Shown one piece after another: positions 34,198-45,874 of a stretch of DNA of 64,000 bases. Position numbers and translations under genes: made by a program. The first letter of the stretch is position 1. Every line of letters starts with the position of its first letter. The notes beneath the pieces are model-generated. The model saw nothing but the letters and a program-made list of their open reading frames with translations, was not told where the DNA came from and searched no databases. Source of the stretch: Perognathus longimembris pacificus (lineage: Eukaryota > Chordata > Mammalia > Rodentia > Heteromyidae); the NCBI RefSeq assembly GCF_023159225.1, contig NC_063175.1, positions 5,254,755 to 5,318,754 on the forward strand, in the 5' to 3' direction.

Positions 34198-34235
34198 TGT
34201 TGTTGTTGTGCATAGAAGTGTGTGCGTGTGTGTTG
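34156..34235 (+). repeat. (TG)n/(TA)n/(TTG)n microsatellite
   Basis: 'tatatatatatatg' merges into about 20 bp of TG, then TTG units and more TG to about 34235. Confidence 0.95.
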
Positions 34236-34285
34236 AAAGACAATCTACTACACAGTTGCACCTTGTTATAAAAATTGAAAAAACT

Positions 34286-34516
34286 GTCAGTCACTGGTGA
34301 CTCATGTTTATAAGCATGTCTACTCAGGAGGCTGATATCTGATTATTGCAGTTCAAAGCCAGAAAAGGCAGAAAAGTCCATGAAAGTCTTATCTCCAATT
34401 AACCACCCAAATGCTGGAAGTACAGGTGTGATTCAAGAGGTAGAACACCAGTCTTGAATGGGAAAAGCTCAGGGGCAGCACCCAGGCCTTGAGTTTAGGC
34501 CCCAGTACCCACACAA
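34286..34516 (+). mobile_element. Type A SINE
   Basis: 'cactggtgactcatgtttat' to 'gtttaggccccagtaccc'. The right-arm A-box region is mutated ('gtgattcaagagg'). Confidence 0.87.
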
Positions 34517-34769
34517 AAATAAGTATATAAATAACCTGAGAAAGCACTATAGTCTTAAATTCCTTTTTTCCTTGTTTATTACTTAACTTTGAACCCCTGA
34601 TGGCCAAGTCTAATGATGAAAAGACTTCTTTTCCTCAGTGGAAACACTACAATGGTTCTTCATGTACATCACACACCTTTCTGGTCATCTTCAGTAGGAA
34701 AAAAGTGAGGGGAAAATGAAGCATACCTGATGACCAGGGATTAATCCAGTGTGAAAAGACACAGTAAGC

Positions 34770-35003
34770 CCAGCACTGGTGGCTCATGCCTGTAATACTA
34801 GCTAGTCCAGAGGCTAAGATCTGAGGATTGCAGTTTAAAGCCAGCCCAGGCAGGAAAGTCTATGAGACTCTTATCTCCAATAAACTACTCAGAAAGGCCA
34901 GAAGTGGCACTGTGGCTCAAGTGGTAGAGTGCTCGCCTTGAGCAGAGAAAGCTCAGGGACAGCCCCTAGGTCTTGAGTTCAAGCCCCATGACCGACAAGA
35001 GAA
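34770..35003 (+). mobile_element. Type A SINE, well preserved
   Basis: 'gcccagcactggtggctcat' to 'gttcaagccccatgaccg'. Both arms are intact, so it is a good reference copy. Confidence 0.95.
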
Positions 35004-37034
35004 AAAAAGACACTGTAAAAAAAAGTACACATATGATTCTTCGTTTCTTTTTAATTTCATAAAACATCAAGCAGAAATGAAAGAGATTGCTAAGCATTAA
35101 ATAACTCACTTTTTATAAGGTAGTATTTTCTAATACATTCCTCTAAGGTTAGTGAAAGGAATTATAAAATCTAATAAAAGTTGGCACTCTTGGAGTTTAT
35201 TACTAGATCACTCAACCTGATGTGGCATAAAGTCTCTCTTTTCTTTAACATAAGAGGTTATTAGCATGATATCGTTTTCCTTTCCCACATCCTGATTTTT
35301 GTTTGTTCTATTTCTATTCAGTCAAGATATGATTTACATTCTTGTTTTTGTCCTAATTTTCAGAATTATATCATTAAACGCCCAGGTACTCATTTCTGAA
35401 GGACATAAATTCAATGATGATTTTTAGTATTTGACTCACTGATTTGTAACTTGAATCCCATCAAAAGGGAAGACTAAGCAGCTTAAAATTAGTGAGGAAA
35501 AACAAAAGTGAATTAATGATGTTCTAGGGGCCAGTAAGTTGTTGTATATCTACTTACAAAATTGTTTGCAACTAGTGAGATGATTCCAGAAAGGCAAAGT
35601 CACCTGAAAGGATTTCTTTCTTCAGTTCTTCCTGGAGAGGCAAAGCAAAAAATGAGTAGCTGAGCACACAGAGCAAGTGCCCGTGTACACTTTATCCTGG
35701 AGTGAATGGGTGAGATAAAGAAAATCAAATATTCCAGCTAATTCTAAAAACTCAAAGCTCTGTGTTGATGTGACAATAAAAAAAGAAAAGTGAAAACTCA
35801 TCATAATTCCAGGCCAAATGAAGTTCTATAGGCCCCTTGATAAATGAAAGAACAGCGTGCTTGTGTTGAGGAGAATGTGTCGTGGGGAGGGAGGGTTGAC
35901 AAAGGCATTTATTTTTGTGACTGAGTGCTCAGAGCTTTCTACCTACATGGCAGCTTCTTATTGAAGGCTGAAGTTGTTCCGTAGCTTTCTGTGCTTTCAA
36001 GGACTTAACATCAGTCTTCCTTGCCATAGACTTCCATCACAGGAACATCACAACAGACACTGGGCCTCCTACATCCATTTTCCATTATTTGCTGAGATCA
36101 TCTTAGCACATGTCCTTTTTTTTTCTTTTCTCAAAGCAAAGAGTCCCATGGCTTTTCTCAGATAGTCACAGTGATGGGCCATTAAAGAAGCACTTGCTCT
36201 GGTTATGGTATTTAAGAATCTGAAGAGAAACTCCATTGGAAAGCCTCATGCTTCCATATGCAAGTAAGATCTACATAAAAACTGAACCAAACAGTACAGT
36301 GTAGAAAACTTTGCTTAAAATGACAATCTATTTCAAAGCCAATATTTTATTCATAAATAACACTTAGATGCAGAGGTTAATAAAACACCCCCTCAATGAT
36401 TTCCAATTTATTAGTACAGATACACCAGAGAAGAAGAGACAGCATGTTTATATGTCTCTTCTATATGACAGCAAAACCCATGGCTGGTTATATTCAGACA
36501 GGGCCGTAAATATGGCGCCAGATAACTTGCAAACTATAAGCGCTGAGTTTGTTTTTGATTGGTGGGCACATCAGACTGATTTCCCTGAATACCTCCATGT
36601 TCACTCTGTACACTGTGCAGTTATATCAATTATATGACTTCAGATCCACGTAAGTTCACTCTTCAATTATCACAAATTCTGATAGAGATATGTATGGATA
36701 AACAGTATTGATGTCTCAGTGCCCTTTACTACTGCATAACCACTTGAATTGATGTATTACACCTGCACATTGTGAAAGATGTTCTAACAGAATTGTTGTT
36801 TTTAATCCATTCACTGTCACCCACAGTACCATTCTGGAAGGTGCAACATATTGGAATTTTACACATGTATCTTAATATTACCCACATTTTATACACTAAT
36901 ATTTTGATTTTAAATAAAAACAACAAACAAATGTAGACATTTGATCATCCAAAGCCTGAAGGTTTTTAACAAAAGTCAAATTCTTCCTCTGTCCCCAGTA
37001 GCACCAACTCAGTAACTTTTGTGAAGCACAAAAC

Positions 37035-37037
<3 letters not shown>
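35004..37037. other. Mostly unrecognised; one possible micro-exon
   Basis: About 2 kb of AT-rich DNA. Apart from the 28-nt candidate exon at 35604-35631, I see a 89-codon plus frame (36368-36637) of unknown nature and no repeats I can name. Confidence 0.45.
35604..35631 (-). other. Candidate 28-nt exon with canonical splice sites
   Basis: On the minus strand 'ttttttgctttgcctctccag' is a strong acceptor. It is followed by 28 nt (frame reading EELKKEILS) and then the donor GTGACT. Short matches like this arise by chance, so it is only a candidate. Confidence 0.25.

Positions 37038-37090
<53 letters not shown>
37038..37090 (+). repeat. (GA)n microsatellite
   Basis: About 50 bp of nearly pure GA repeat. 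The Ser-Leu repeat frames on the minus strand are its translation. Confidence 0.98.
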
Positions 37091-37092
<2 letters not shown>

Positions 37093-38308
37093 CTACGAGA
37101 CCCCCAGAAAGATGTGCATGGGCCACAGAGGGTGGAGCAGGAAATCACCCTGCTGAATAGAGATGGCTCTATTCACACACCTTTGCACATATCTCTATAA
37201 ATTCCTCCACAACTCTGTCACCTTATTCTTCCCACTTTATTTTCATGCTACAGAGTGTTGAAAAAATGATTTTCTGATTGTGTTATTCATTTCTGACCAC
37301 TGTGCTTTTCACAATCTCGAGAAAAAGTGTAATTTAAACAAGGGGACAGGAAGTGTCTATCATAAGATACTAATACAAACGCATAGGCTGGCGATGATGT
37401 AGCATCTATAAGGCCCCAGAAATCCTTCCACAAATGCTGCCCTTTATAACCAAATCCAAGGCTCAGTGTATCCAGGACGGGCAGCCAGCTAGGAGTTCTC
37501 AGGTCTAGCTATTCTCTATTAGGCCACTAAAAATGGAATAGTCATAAATCAGACATATAGACTCACATGTCTTTAATCTGGAGATGGGAAAAGAAACTCA
37601 TAAATCCCCAATTAATTTCTGTACCAAAATCCCATATCAACTGTGAAACAATTCAGAGAACTAAGATTTATAGAGTTCTGAAAAATCATAAACTCTCTTC
37701 TTTTTAAAAGTTATATAAATATAGGCATTAGTATGATCCTGGGGGACGGGGTTTTAGAACATGCCTTTGCTGAGCTTCATCGTGGACCTGAATGCTTTTC
37801 ACAAAAGCCTTTAACTCAGTGTTTGAAAGGACATAAAGCTTCATCCCTTCATCTTTCCAGCATGCCTCTTGTTTAATATTTGTGTTTAATATTTTGCTTA
37901 GTGTTCATAAAGAGTGCAAAAATGTACTCAATACTTCCAAAAAAGACTGCTGGTTGAAATCATGGGAAGAATGCATAAAAGGCAGAGTAAATAAACAAGA
38001 CTTACATCTGCTAAGGAAAAGGAAAGAATCTCAAAAGTAAATTAAGCTGCAAAACTATTTTTGCAATTAGGATGCCACATTTGACCCTCCCCCCCCCCAG
38101 GTTTCAGAGGCACTGCATAAATATGAGCAGAATTGTCAGACGCACATTTTGAGAAAAGTGTTTCTCAACCCAGGGCTAGTGTGAATTCACTCTGCAGGGA
38201 GCTGTCCAGAACGCTTTGGTGCGCTTACTGTCGACATTTTGGTAAGGCATCCTACACTAACAGGAAGGCTGGAAACCAAGCAGGTGACAGGCTCAGAATC
38301 ACCACTTG
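37091..38308. other. No gene recognised
   Basis: Downstream (3') of the minus-strand exon at 38.3 kb, so it may include its 3'UTR, but I could not fix a polyadenylation signal. A C9 run lies near 38090, and 38145-38200 weakly resembles a MER5-type end. Confidence 0.4.
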
Positions 38309-38502
38309 TTACTTCTTTCCATGCTTCTTGGGTAGCTCCCTCCCTCCCAGGGGGCAGCGGGGCCGGCCGTCGCTGGGTCTGCCCTCCCTGCGCCCACTCT
38401 CCTGGGAGACTTGCTGCATGGCTTGAAGGATGGCATTCTGCACGATCTGTTTGCTGGCACTCTGCAGCTTTGCCTCTTCAGGATCATTTCCAGGCTTCTC
38501 AC
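38309..38502 (-). CDS. Terminal coding exon resembling the AKAP7 (AKAP18) RII-binding tail
   Basis: 63 codons plus TAA after a strong acceptor (pyrimidine tract then 'cctctggctag'), entering with two bases of a split codon. [12 protein letters not shown] and [15 protein letters not shown] align with EKNGGEPDDAEL and SKRLVENAVLKAVQQ of AKAP7, including the amphipathic helix that docks the RII subunit of protein kinase A. The C-terminal half (Arg/Gly/Pro-rich, ending PKKHGKK) differs from AKAP7. The match is partial, so it may be a paralogue, another A-kinase anchoring protein, or a pseudogene exon. I found no upstream exons at higher coordinates. The GC-rich codons stand out from the AT-rich surroundings. 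Confidence 0.5.
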
Positions 38503-38604
38503 CTAGCCAGAGGTATAAAAGGTATGGGGGAGAAAAGAAGATAAATTAATTTTACAAACTATGATGGAAGGGATAGGGGGCAAAGGTAGAAAAAAGAACT
38601 GAGA

Positions 38605-39185
38605 ACACACACACACACAGTGGGGTTGTATTCATCCATTAGAAAAATGATATTGCATCATTTGCAAAGAAATGGAAATATCTGGAAAATAAATTCATGT
38701 TAAGTGAAGTAAGCCAAGCCCAGAGAGAGAAAACATCACATATGTGGAAGCTAGAATTAATTTAGAAATAGTAAATAAGTAATCACTTTGGGGTGGTATC
38801 CAAATATACACAAATGTATTAGCTGAAATATGATAGATCTGGGGAGAACTCAAATGCTGTAATTCCTTAGAAAGACTAACTCACACTCCAACAAAACAAA
38901 GAAGGAATTGAGCACTCAAATTGGGAGTGTTGTCAGGGGGAAAGGAATAGATGGAGAAGACCACTGAGGAGAGGAAGGGGGAGTGGGACAATGCAGTCAT
39001 AAAATTCAGTGCAAATCCTACAAAACTTGAAAAAAATAGCAGGAAGGAGTGGGGTTGAGAGGAGCGGGGGAGAATGATAAAAGGAGTGACATTGATCAAG
39101 ATGCACTGTATTCATAAACTGCATTGTTGAAAGGCAACTCCTTTATACAACTACTGAAAGATAATAAAAAATGTATTTTTAAAAA
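38605..39185 (+). mobile_element. L1 3' end, second 3'UTR subtype
   Basis: Opens with a (CA)n run. ORF2-end sequence follows ('ttgcaaagaaatggaaatat', 'gttaagtgaagtaagccaag'), then the subtype 3'UTR ending 'aaagataataaaaaatg'. Confidence 0.88.
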
Positions 39186-39670
39186 AGAATTGGGATCATA
39201 AGAAGGTATTAGAGTAACTTAACAGTAAAGAGCCCTCTATAGCACCTTCTGCTAATTGTCCCTCTTCATCTCCAACAAAATCTCCATTCCTTTTGTTCCT
39301 TAATGTGACCAAGTTAACATTCTCAACATCCCAGAATCCTCGGCTGCCAGGGGTGGTCCAAGACCTAACCACTGAGGACCTCTGGGGAAGCCTCTGGAAT
39401 GGCACAGACTTGGGCTGTGTGGCCATTTGCACCTTTCCCTTCTTCCCGCCTGTGTGGGATGCAGACATGTGGCTTGTGTGGCTGAGTATTCCGCCACCTT
39501 ACAGTAAGCATGGGAATGAATGTCTGGGGAGAAAGAAAGACTCAGCTTCAAAAGCATCAGTGAGCATTTCCATCAGCCCTGGACTGTGAATGTGAAGAAA
39601 ATAAATCCCTTTTTGTTTAATCCACCATTAGTCTGAGTTTATGTTACCTGTAGCCAAACACATGCCTAAC
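39186..39670 (+). mobile_element. Ancient LTR-like repeat
   Basis: The 3' part 'gaagaaaataaatccctttt', 'tgtttaatccaccattagtc' and 'ttatgttacctgtagccaaa' follows the order of MLT1-type LTR ends. The 5' limit is uncertain, and 39300-39480 may be part of the same LTR. Confidence 0.45.
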
Positions 39671-41367
39671 ATATACAGTAATCTCACGGAGCCAGAGGAA
39701 AATAATCACTGAATCGTTATTAAGCCCAATTCTGCTCCGACAATATCACCACAAGGACTGAAACCATTCATCCAAAGCTCTCCATGGTCATCTAGAACTT
39801 ATAGAAAGCCCCAGATGGTAAGCAGGTTAGGCCTGAGGCCCATATGCTCTCTGGAATAACTACTGAACTCTGCTATTGTAGCCTGGGCTCAGCTAGAGAG
39901 ATATGTAAACTTAATGCTTACTGTTTTGCTTCAATAAAAATGCAAATACAAAATGTTTTTTTTAAAGGTGTGGGTAGATTTGGCCCATAGGCCATTGTTT
40001 TTTCATTGTTAACCTAGATAGGAATTTTGTAACTAGAAGTCAACAGTTCCTTCTTTTCTTTAGTTGAAAACAAGTCTTGCTTTTATTTGGGCTACTATAT
40101 AACTAGGTATGGCTAAGTTCTGATCAATGACGTGGAAATGGAAGTTTGTTTAGTGACAAATTCTGGAAAAGAGAATTAAGAAAGAACAGGCAAAAAAAAA
40201 AAAAGCCTTTGCCAACTTCCTATGTGGCTGCCTGTAAGTCTGATATGAAGGGGTGATCACTAATAGAAACAACTATTAAGAATCCACGGGGACCGCTGAG
40301 GGAGTTTAACTATCATCCATTGTACCCACCAGGAGTCACCATAACTGTAGCTACAGGTGGGTGGGAGATGGTTTATGGGGCAAAGAGCTTAGCCAACAGC
40401 TTTCCAATGAGGTTAGGTTCCTGGGAAAATGTGTTGTAAAAATAAATCCCATCACTTCCTCTGTGCCCTCCCCAAAAAAAATTCTGAAGGGAAGCCTCCC
40501 CTCTGGTTGCCCTGCCATTCCCTACGATATGATCCTTGTCTGCCTTGAGACAAAAGGTGGCCAGCCAATATCCCAACTGGAGCTGGAAGGAAGCCAGAAG
40601 AGAAAGGGAAAGCAAACAATTTCCTTTCAAAAGCTTGTCACGGAAACAAGTTGCAAACATCACTCGTATCACATTCTCTAGGAGGAAACATAGTCACATG
40701 GTCTCGCCTAGTTTCAGGAGAGGCTGGGCAGCCATGTGCCCTGCTAGTTCTAGTGCTAGAATGAAGAATTAGGGACGCTTAAATTTTACTTCCATGCAAG
40801 CCCCTGCTCCCCGACTCACACGTATATCCAGTCTTGTATCAGTTCAAATCTGATATGGCATGTAGGTATCTCTGTCTACTACTACTATACAACATAGCTG
40901 TGCAAACAAAAAATTTTAAAGACCCGTGCTTGCTCCAAGAAAGAGTGTATTAGCCAAACTACACGTGTTGATTCTAAAAGTCTCCTGTCCCTGCTCTGCA
41001 GCTGTTCTGTCATTCGCTAGAGAAAGACAGAGTCTATGGATAAGAGTGAGCTGGAGTAAACTAGATATTTAGAAATGGAGAGACTAGAAAGCCTAGTATA
41101 AGTCTTGCTGTGACCTAATAGTTAAGTTAAATTACTGCGTCAAAGGCAATGTTGGCAAGCTGATTCTGAGGACCCTTGGGTGACTGGAAAATTAGTTTGC
41201 CAAACCCTCTCTGCTGTCTTTATTACTACTTTGACCTAGATCATAAATGACACCTACATGCTGTAGTGAAGGATGTGGCACAAACAGAGCCAAGTATCCA
41301 TGAACTGGAAAGGAGAAATAAAGACAGGAGGAAATCCACTGAGAGATTTAATAGACAATAAACGCAA
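39671..41367. other. No gene recognised
   Basis: 40230-40770 has an old-repeat look ('tagtcacatggtctcgccta') but I cannot classify it. Overlapping frames of about 100 codons on both strands at 40361-40681 are probably chance. Confidence 0.4.
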
Positions 41368-41603
41368 AACAAGCCAGGCACCAGGGTCTCATACCTGGAA
41401 TCCCAGCCATCCGGAGGCTGTGATATGAGGACTGCAGTTCGAAGCCAGCCAGGGCACAAAAGCCCATGAGACTATTTTCTAATTAACTACCAAAAATGCC
41501 AGCAGTAGAGCTGTGGCTCAAGTGGTAGAGTGCTACCCTTAAGCAAAAGAAAGTAAAGGACAGGGCATAGGCCATAAATTCAAACCCCAGGACCAGCACA
41601 AAA
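41368..41603 (+). mobile_element. Type A SINE
   Basis: 'aagccaggcaccagggtctc' to 'attcaaaccccaggaccagc'. Both arms are recognisable. Confidence 0.9.
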
Positions 41604-42708
41604 AGGCAAAACAAAAGGCTACACACTCCTGACTTCAAGGACATGGATGTCATAGCTGACATCAGAACTGAGTTTGCAGAACAGTGCAGAAACTAGAGAA
41701 ATCCAACATCACCCAGGGGTGTCACATTAGCTTCGCCAGAAGAGAGCCTCAGTTCCTTGCCTGCTGCTGCGAACACCCCTTTCCATCTTCTGGAGTGCCC
41801 CTGACTTCATGGCAATGGCTTGCTCTTCTGTGTGCTTATCCATGCTCTCTCTCACTTCATGATTTTACTGGCTGCCCTTCCCCAGAGGGCATCACAGCAA
41901 CTGGCTGGCCTTTGGCATATGGACAGTTGAAATTCCCAGGGGAGAACTTTCTAGCATACCACTATCATCTCTAGAAAACTGCAGTTTTTTGCAGGCAGCA
42001 TCTTAAGTCAGCTGTCACTGAATATCCATGGCTACTTCTGGGCCATTCTGCGGTGCTAGAGACCTCAGAAGCAGTGAATCACTCAGTGCCTTGCCTAGTG
42101 ATGCACCACGGGTAGAACTAGTGTTCATTCACAAGTGGTCTTTGACCAGTACATCTGGTGGTCTAAGCATTCACTCACAAGGACACAGCGTTTCCCAACC
42201 CTTGATGTGTGGACAGTGCAAGAACCCACGTTGCAGCCCAGCAGAAGGCAGAGCCTGCCACAGAAGTCCTGCAAGCCTCACTATGTACTTAGAGGCATTT
42301 AACTTACTGCAGTGTAATGAATCACCTACGCGTGGCAGGTGGACTACATGATGCAAATGTCCTCTAGCTTAATTAGCATTTACAACCCCATTTTCCTGTT
42401 TCACGGGAGATGACACATCATTTTTAATTAGCTGGAACTGGAAATGTCCAGTGTAAATACACTGAAGCCACAAATGTGATGTAACTAAAATTGTATTTCC
42501 GCTGAGAAATGTGATCTGCCTTGGTTTCCCCAGGAGCTCAGATGGCCCTGTGTTCCAGTGACCACCTCACCTCCCCCTGGGAGGCCTCGTGCAGACCTCC
42601 TGCAGTGCTACAATACAAGCTCCCTGCTCCATACCTCATTCTCTCCTGTCCTCGTGGAAGAGGGCTGAGGAGACCAATTACAATGTGCTTACTCAGCAGT
42701 CTTAACCC
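41604..42708. other. No gene recognised; contains an AT-rich homeodomain-motif pair
   Basis: Frames of about 100 codons (41684-41974, 42028-42351) have no family resemblance. Two identical TTAATTAGC motifs lie at 42369-42377 and 42424-42432. Confidence 0.4.
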
Positions 42709-42933
42709 AGGCACTGGTGGCTCATGGCTGTAATTCTACCTACTCAGGAGCGTGAGATCTGAGGATCGAGGTTCAAAGTCAGCCTGGGCAGAAATGCTCA
42801 TGAGACAACTAATAAGTAAAAACACAGAAGTGGAGGTGTGGCTCAAGTGGCAGGACACCAGCCTTTGAGTGAGAAAAGCTACGGAAAAGCTTCCTGGCCC
42901 TGAGCTCAAGCCCCAAGACTGCTACATACACAT
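42709..42933 (+). mobile_element. Type A SINE
   Basis: 'cccaggcactggtggctcat' to 'gctcaagccccaagactg'. Both arms are present. Confidence 0.92.
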
Positions 42934-43989
42934 ACCCCAAAATAATAATAATTCCTTACATATAGTCATTATGTTTCCAGCAACTGCAGGAAGATGTTCC
43001 TGATATAAACTTAGGCACTTTTTTTCCTCCAAGGACCTCAGAGCCATTGGTCTCTATTCCATTTAATTCAGTGTATTCTACTACAGAGAGGTTTGGAAAA
43101 AGTATCCTTATTTTGAGACAGGATTCAGACAGTAATTTTTCCTACACGGGATGGCAGGGACTATGTCACAATCAGCATCTCTATTTCTCACCACTCTGTC
43201 TTGGGACCCTTGATATGCCAATCATGGACATCCCCAGCAGGCCAGGAAAGTACCCAGAGCTGCTGCCCCCCACCCCCTGCAAGAAGCCCATGTGTAACTC
43301 CCTCTCGGAAGGCTTGAGACTGCAAAGACCATTATCATTCACCAGTGACTAGTGTATGGCTCACAAAGAACAGCTCTAATTCGAGTCCCTTTAATAATGG
43401 CAGGAGAGCTGCTTTTCCAGCTCTGTAACCACAGGAATGTTCCATGGAGGACCTGAGTAGAGTTCACCTATCTGTGCCCGGATGGCACATGAGGCCATCC
43501 TCCTGCTCTGTGTTGGAGTTGATCAAGCCAACGTCTCAGTCCCAGGGTCTGCAAACTCCTGCTAACCCCGCCAAGCCAGGCTGGTGGTCCACATGCCCCA
43601 AACAACTCCGAATCCACACTTCCCAGTCCCCGTAAACACACTTGAAATATCAAAGGGAATGCAAGATGGGCAGGTGCAGGAAACCCCAGTCATGTTCCAG
43701 TGATACCCTATTGTTACCATGACTACCCCTATCAAATCAGTGGCAGGGCATTCAGAATGACCCTGACTCTGCCTGCAGAGGCCAGCTGTATTAAGTCAGA
43801 AGGGAGTAAGCTACTGACCACAACTACATGGATCTCTTTATGAAAATTCCCTACGAACAAGGTGAGCTGAATCACAAAGACTTTATGATGCACCACTCTC
43901 CATGGTGCTGTGGAATGCACCACAGGCCACTGGGGGAGCATGTTTCCTTTCCATTCATAAAGAGAGAGAAAATGCAGTAACTGTACTCA
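42934..43989. other. No gene recognised
   Basis: Unique-looking, GC-moderate. The 101-codon plus frame at 43047-43352 has no recognisable domain. The lower part may belong to the L1-like 3' end that follows. Confidence 0.4.
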
Positions 43990-44140
43990 GTGTACACTAT
44001 GTAACTTGTGGGGGGGGACAGTGGGGGAGGATGGGGAGAGCCGAGGCAGGGGTGACATTTTCCATGAAGCATGGCCCTCGTGACCTGACTTATAGAATTG
44101 TAACCCCTTTGTATGACTAAACAACAATAATAATAATAGA
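43990..44140 (+). mobile_element. L1-like 3' end fragment
   Basis: G-rich 'gtggggggggacagtggggg' then 'attgtaacccctttgtatga' and an ACAATAATAATA tail. This is the same layout as the other L1 3'UTRs but a divergent sequence. Confidence 0.55.
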
Positions 44141-44148
44141 GAATGGCA

Positions 44149-44385
44149 GGCCAGGCACTGGTGGCTCATGCCTATAATCTCAGCTACTCAGGAGGCTGAG
44201 ATCTGAGGATAGTGGTTCAAAGCCAGCCTAGGCAGGAATGGCCATGAGACTCATATCTCCAACAAACTACTTACAAAAAGCCGGAAGTGGAGCTATGACT
44301 CAAGTAGTTGAGTACTGGCCTTGAACAAAAAGAAGCTTAGGGACAGCACCCAAACCCTGAGTGAGCCCCAGGACTGGCACCAAAT
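44149..44385 (+). mobile_element. Type A SINE, well preserved
   Basis: 'ggccaggcactggtggctca' to 'gccccaggactggc', with a small deletion before the B-box-like segment. Confidence 0.93.
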
Positions 44386-45008
44386 CAATTGTCATTTTCT
44401 AAGCACTTTCTATATGATAAACACTGGTTTCGGTTTTGAGATTAGAATGTTGTTCTGAACCTGCACCGTCTGAGCTTACAGTCTCAGGGAGGAGTCAGCA
44501 TTTCACAGGGCCCAGGGAAAGAAAGCCTCGCCAAGGGTTTGCAGGTTACGGAGGTGCGGATCAGTAAGACAGATGCACAGGTGATACGCAACAGCTAGAC
44601 ATGAGAGGGGGTCCATGCCGGCAGGACAGTGGGAGGAGCCATGCAGGTAGGACGGTGGGAGGGGCCATGCCGGCAGGACAGTGGGAGGGTACCTCAAGGG
44701 TTGTAATTAAACCATTGCAATTTCCAGCCAGCCAGCGCAGCCCATCAAGATTATAGACAACATAAGATGGTTTTTTTTAGCACTCCACCCACCTAGGGAT
44801 TCTTAATTGGCAAGCTTCATTCCCTCTTAAGGTGAGTTAAGGAATAGTTCCTAAAGCAACAGCTTTAGTTTATCCATCCAAGCCAGTAAACCATGCCCTA
44901 GAGGTCAAACGTAAGGCCCTAAACCTCCCTCTTCGGGGGACGGTGGCTCTACCAGGGTGCTGGCTCTAGGAACGGACTTAAGCCACTTACAGGTCAATAA
45001 AAGTTGTG
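44386..45008. other. Unique DNA with a small minisatellite
   Basis: Holds the 26 bp tandem at 44613-44689. 44385-44500 weakly resembles an ancient LINE fragment. No gene seen. Confidence 0.45.
44613..44689 (+). repeat. 26 bp minisatellite, about 3 units
   Basis: Units start at 44613, 44639 and 44665 with 'ccatgccggcaggacagtgg' or near-identical sequence. Units 1 and 3 are more alike than unit 2. Confidence 0.9.
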
Positions 45009-45178
45009 CTGGGGGCTGGGAATATGGCCTAGTGGTAGAGTGCTTGCCTCCCATACATGAAGCCCTGAGTTCGAGTCCCCAACACCACATATATAGAAAA
45101 AGCCAGAAGTGGCGCTGTGGCTCAAGTGGTAGAGTGTTAGCCTTGAGCAAAAATAAATAAATAAATAAATAAATAAAT
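45009..45178 (+). mobile_element. Type B SINE, truncated in the right arm, with (AAAT)n tail
   Basis: The left arm is complete. The right arm stops after 'gttagccttgagcaaaa' and continues directly into about seven AAAT units. Flanks 'agttgtgctg' and 'tgttgtactg' may be a diverged duplication. Confidence 0.9.
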
Positions 45179-45764
45179 GTTGTACTGAGGTAAAAATAAC
45201 TGTCATTCCCACCCTGAGATTACGTGTTTTCAGTCTCCAGAAAGTGTGTTCCTTTCCTAGGGAACTTTCTAATCATTTTTCACTGTGTATTTTTCATCGT
45301 GCTGAATTCTGTAGGCAGATGCAAGGAAGGAGGTGGATTGATCTGCACTGCCGTTCGGGTCACGTTGGAGCAGGACGGCCACAGCAGAGCGTGAAGCGAA
45401 GGTCAAGCGGAGGGGAAAGGCCCTGGCAGGTGTGAGAGCAAGGCCCCGCCAGCGTGCCTGGGGGTTTGGGGAAGGCGCAAGTGCTCAGATCCTAAGGGGT
45501 CCAGGAGGCAATGGAGTGCCTGAGAGGAAAGCAGCCAGAGGTCATCCACTCTGCGTGGCCAGCACAGCTGGACGCCTCGGGGCACAGCTCCGCCGTCCAA
45601 GTGAGGACTCGCAGGCTCCCAAAAACACACAGATGCTCTGGCTCCTCTTCAGACTCTTTTCCAAAGACAAATAGGGGAAAGACAAGGAATTCGTTTTCAG
45701 CCTGGTGGCGTACTAACAAAGTCACAGAAAGCCTGTTTTGTTTTGGGTTGCTTTGTTTCCCCCA
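45179..45764. other. GC-rich interval without a recognised gene
   Basis: 45300-45670 is GC-rich with CpGs and several overlapping 60-90-codon frames on both strands, none with a known domain. Confidence 0.4.
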
Positions 45765-45858
45765 GTATTGGTATTAGGGATGAACTCAGGGCTCTGCACT
45801 GGCTAGGTGTGCTAGGCTGGCTCTCTAACACTTGGGCCACACCTTCCAGCCCTGGTTT
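45765..45858 (-). mobile_element. ID-like SINE monomer, antisense
   Basis: 'gggatgaactcagggctctg', 'gctaggtgtgctaggctggc' and 'acacttgggccacaccttcc' match the reverse ID order. Confidence 0.7.
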
Positions 45859-45874
45859 GTTTGTTTGTTGTGCC

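Noticed and set aside
36896..37148. Minus frames with Ser-Leu repeats
   Set aside because: Translations of the (GA)n microsatellite.
44613..44689. Spaced direct repeats considered as a CRISPR-like array
   Set aside because: The units are directly adjacent without unique spacers and the genome is mammalian, so this is a minisatellite.
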